Of a stretch of DNA of 64,000 nucleotides, positions 63,422-64,000 are shown one piece after another. Source of the stretch: Arthrobacter sp. FW306-07-I (GTDB lineage: Bacteria > Actinomycetota > Actinomycetes > Actinomycetales > Micrococcaceae); NCBI RefSeq assembly GCF_021800405.1, contig NZ_CP084550.1:3720001-3784000 (forward strand), in the 5' to 3' direction. How positions within the stretch are numbered: position 1 is the stretch's first letter; each line of letters opens with the position of its first letter. The notes beneath the pieces were generated by a model. It was not told where the DNA came from and did no database searches. It worked only from the letters and a program-made list of their open reading frames with translations. Position numbers and translations under genes: made by a program.

Positions 63422-64000
63422 CGCAGGACCCCCAACTGCTGCAGGCGTTCAATCGTTTCGGCGTCGAAGCCGTTTTCCAGCAGGACCTCCACGTTGTGTT
63501 CGCCGAGGCGGGGCGCCACGCGGCGGACCGTGGGCGGGGTGGCGGAGAGCCGGATGGGCGCATTGAGCATTTTCACGGTGCCCACCCGCGGGTGTTCGGC
63601 CTCCACGATCATGCCGTTGGCCTCGGTCTGGGCGTCGGCGAGCGCCTGTTCCAGGGTGTGGACGGGGGCGTTGAGGAGCCCCTGTTCCTCCAATTTCCCG
63701 GTCCAGTATTCGGTGGTGTTGGTGGCGAAGTGCTCCCGGAAGATGGCCTGGAGGGCGGGCTTGTTCTTGAACTGCTGCTCCAGGGTGGCGAACCCGGGCC
63801 GCTCGGTCAGGTCCTCGTCCAGGCCCAGGGCGTCGGAGATCCGCGCCAGCGGGTCGGGGGTGAAGCCGCCCACCATGCACACGGCGCCGTCGGTGGTTTC
63901 GAAGACGCCGCTCAGCGGCATGGCGCCCCAGTTGACCTCGTAGCCGCGGTTGAGCTGCATGCACGCCTCCTGCATCTGCAGGTGCAGCATGGAGTCGTAC
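63418..64000 (-). CDS. Family III CoA-transferase (CaiB/BaiF), 5' end beyond window
   Basis: The C-terminal 193 residues of a family III CoA-transferase; the frame is open to the right window edge. Visible are LHLQMQEA, GVFETTDGAVCMVGGFTPDPLARISDALG, EEQGLLNAPVHTLEQALADAQ and the closing RLGEHNVEVLLENGF. The catalytic Asp lies in the missing part. It transfers CoA between acids (formyl-CoA, bile acid or carnitine derivatives in known members). Its stop overlaps the enoyl-CoA hydratase start, so the operon continues from outside the window. Confidence 0.93.
   Translation of the reverse strand, partial: YDSMLHLQMQEACMQLNRGYEVNWGAMPLSGVFETTDGAVCMVGGFTPDPLARISDALGLDEDLTERPGFATLEQQFKNKPALQAIFREHFATNTTEYWTGKLEEQGLLNAPVHTLEQALADAQTEANGMIVEAEHPRVGTVKMLNAPIRLSATPPTVRRVAPRLGEHNVEVLLENGFDAETIERLQQLGVLR

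Overview
The window is a high-GC, densely packed chromosomal segment with about 66 genes, two of them cut by the window edges and two frameshifted. Gene content points to an Arthrobacter/Pseudarthrobacter-type actinobacterium (Micrococcaceae). Signs are several GAF-ANTAR regulators, a DUF222-HNH endonuclease, MmyB-like XRE regulators, a DesA3-type desaturase with its own reductase, creatinase, and many GTG starts. The genus is an inference; no rRNA or tRNA gene was seen. No CRISPR array, integrase, prophage or insertion sequence was found.

Layout. 1-3.2 kb: edge-cut GH1 beta-glucosidase, a small unknown gene, a DnaJ-like protein, Hsp20 and a divergent MerR regulator, then a PAP2 phosphatase. 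3.4-7 kb: secreted subtilase whose only well-placed start is ATT, NAD-dependent epimerase, adenylate kinase. 7.1-8.4 kb: GAF-ANTAR protein and a single-domain response regulator. 8.4-13.3 kb: haloperoxidase-type hydrolase, ArsR-CDF metal efflux pair, acyl desaturase plus reductase. 13.4-18.7 kb: LLM oxidoreductase, two DUF202 membrane proteins, DUF3592-like and DUF2630 proteins, a nitrilase-family hydrolase, and the ammonium transporter AmtB with GlnR-like boxes upstream. 18.7-25.7 kb: PadR repressor with a clear operator, class A PBP, DUF222-HNH protein, GNAT, DUF1992, and an ArsR/SRPBCC pair with an operator across the start codon. 25.7-29.1 kb: S51-like peptidase, two more GAF-ANTAR proteins and two small unknown genes. 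29.2-34.6 kb: SRPBCC, nitronate monooxygenase, two zinc alcohol dehydrogenases, MmyB-like XRE regulator and a VOC protein. 35-40.5 kb: sulfonate-type ABC importer followed by two flavin monooxygenases, each broken by a frameshift. 40.5-49.4 kb: Usp, cupin, MFS exporter, DUF817, DUF2236, lipoprotein, IlvD, second MmyB-like regulator, M20 hydrolase. 49.4-53.7 kb: NodB-type deacetylase and NCS1 permease opposite a PucR regulator, probably a nitrogen-compound catabolic set. 53.8-64 kb: DinB, RibD-like reductase, IclR regulator, creatinase, MHS transporter, then a minus-strand chain CoA-transferase, enoyl-CoA hydratase, DHDPS-family, SDR, aldehyde dehydrogenase and ferredoxin.

The most notable non-gene signals are listed here. 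(1) A 42-bp element with 38 identities, plus a second 10-bp block at identical spacing, lies upstream of both an alcohol dehydrogenase/XRE pair and an MFS exporter 9.5 kb away, suggesting a small regulon. (2) A family of strong hairpins built on the arm GACGACGGCGGG recurs at gene ends. (3) Operator-like palindromes accompany the PadR, ArsR, IclR-linked and Hsp20/MerR genes. (4) Two adjacent monooxygenase genes in one operon are independently frameshifted.
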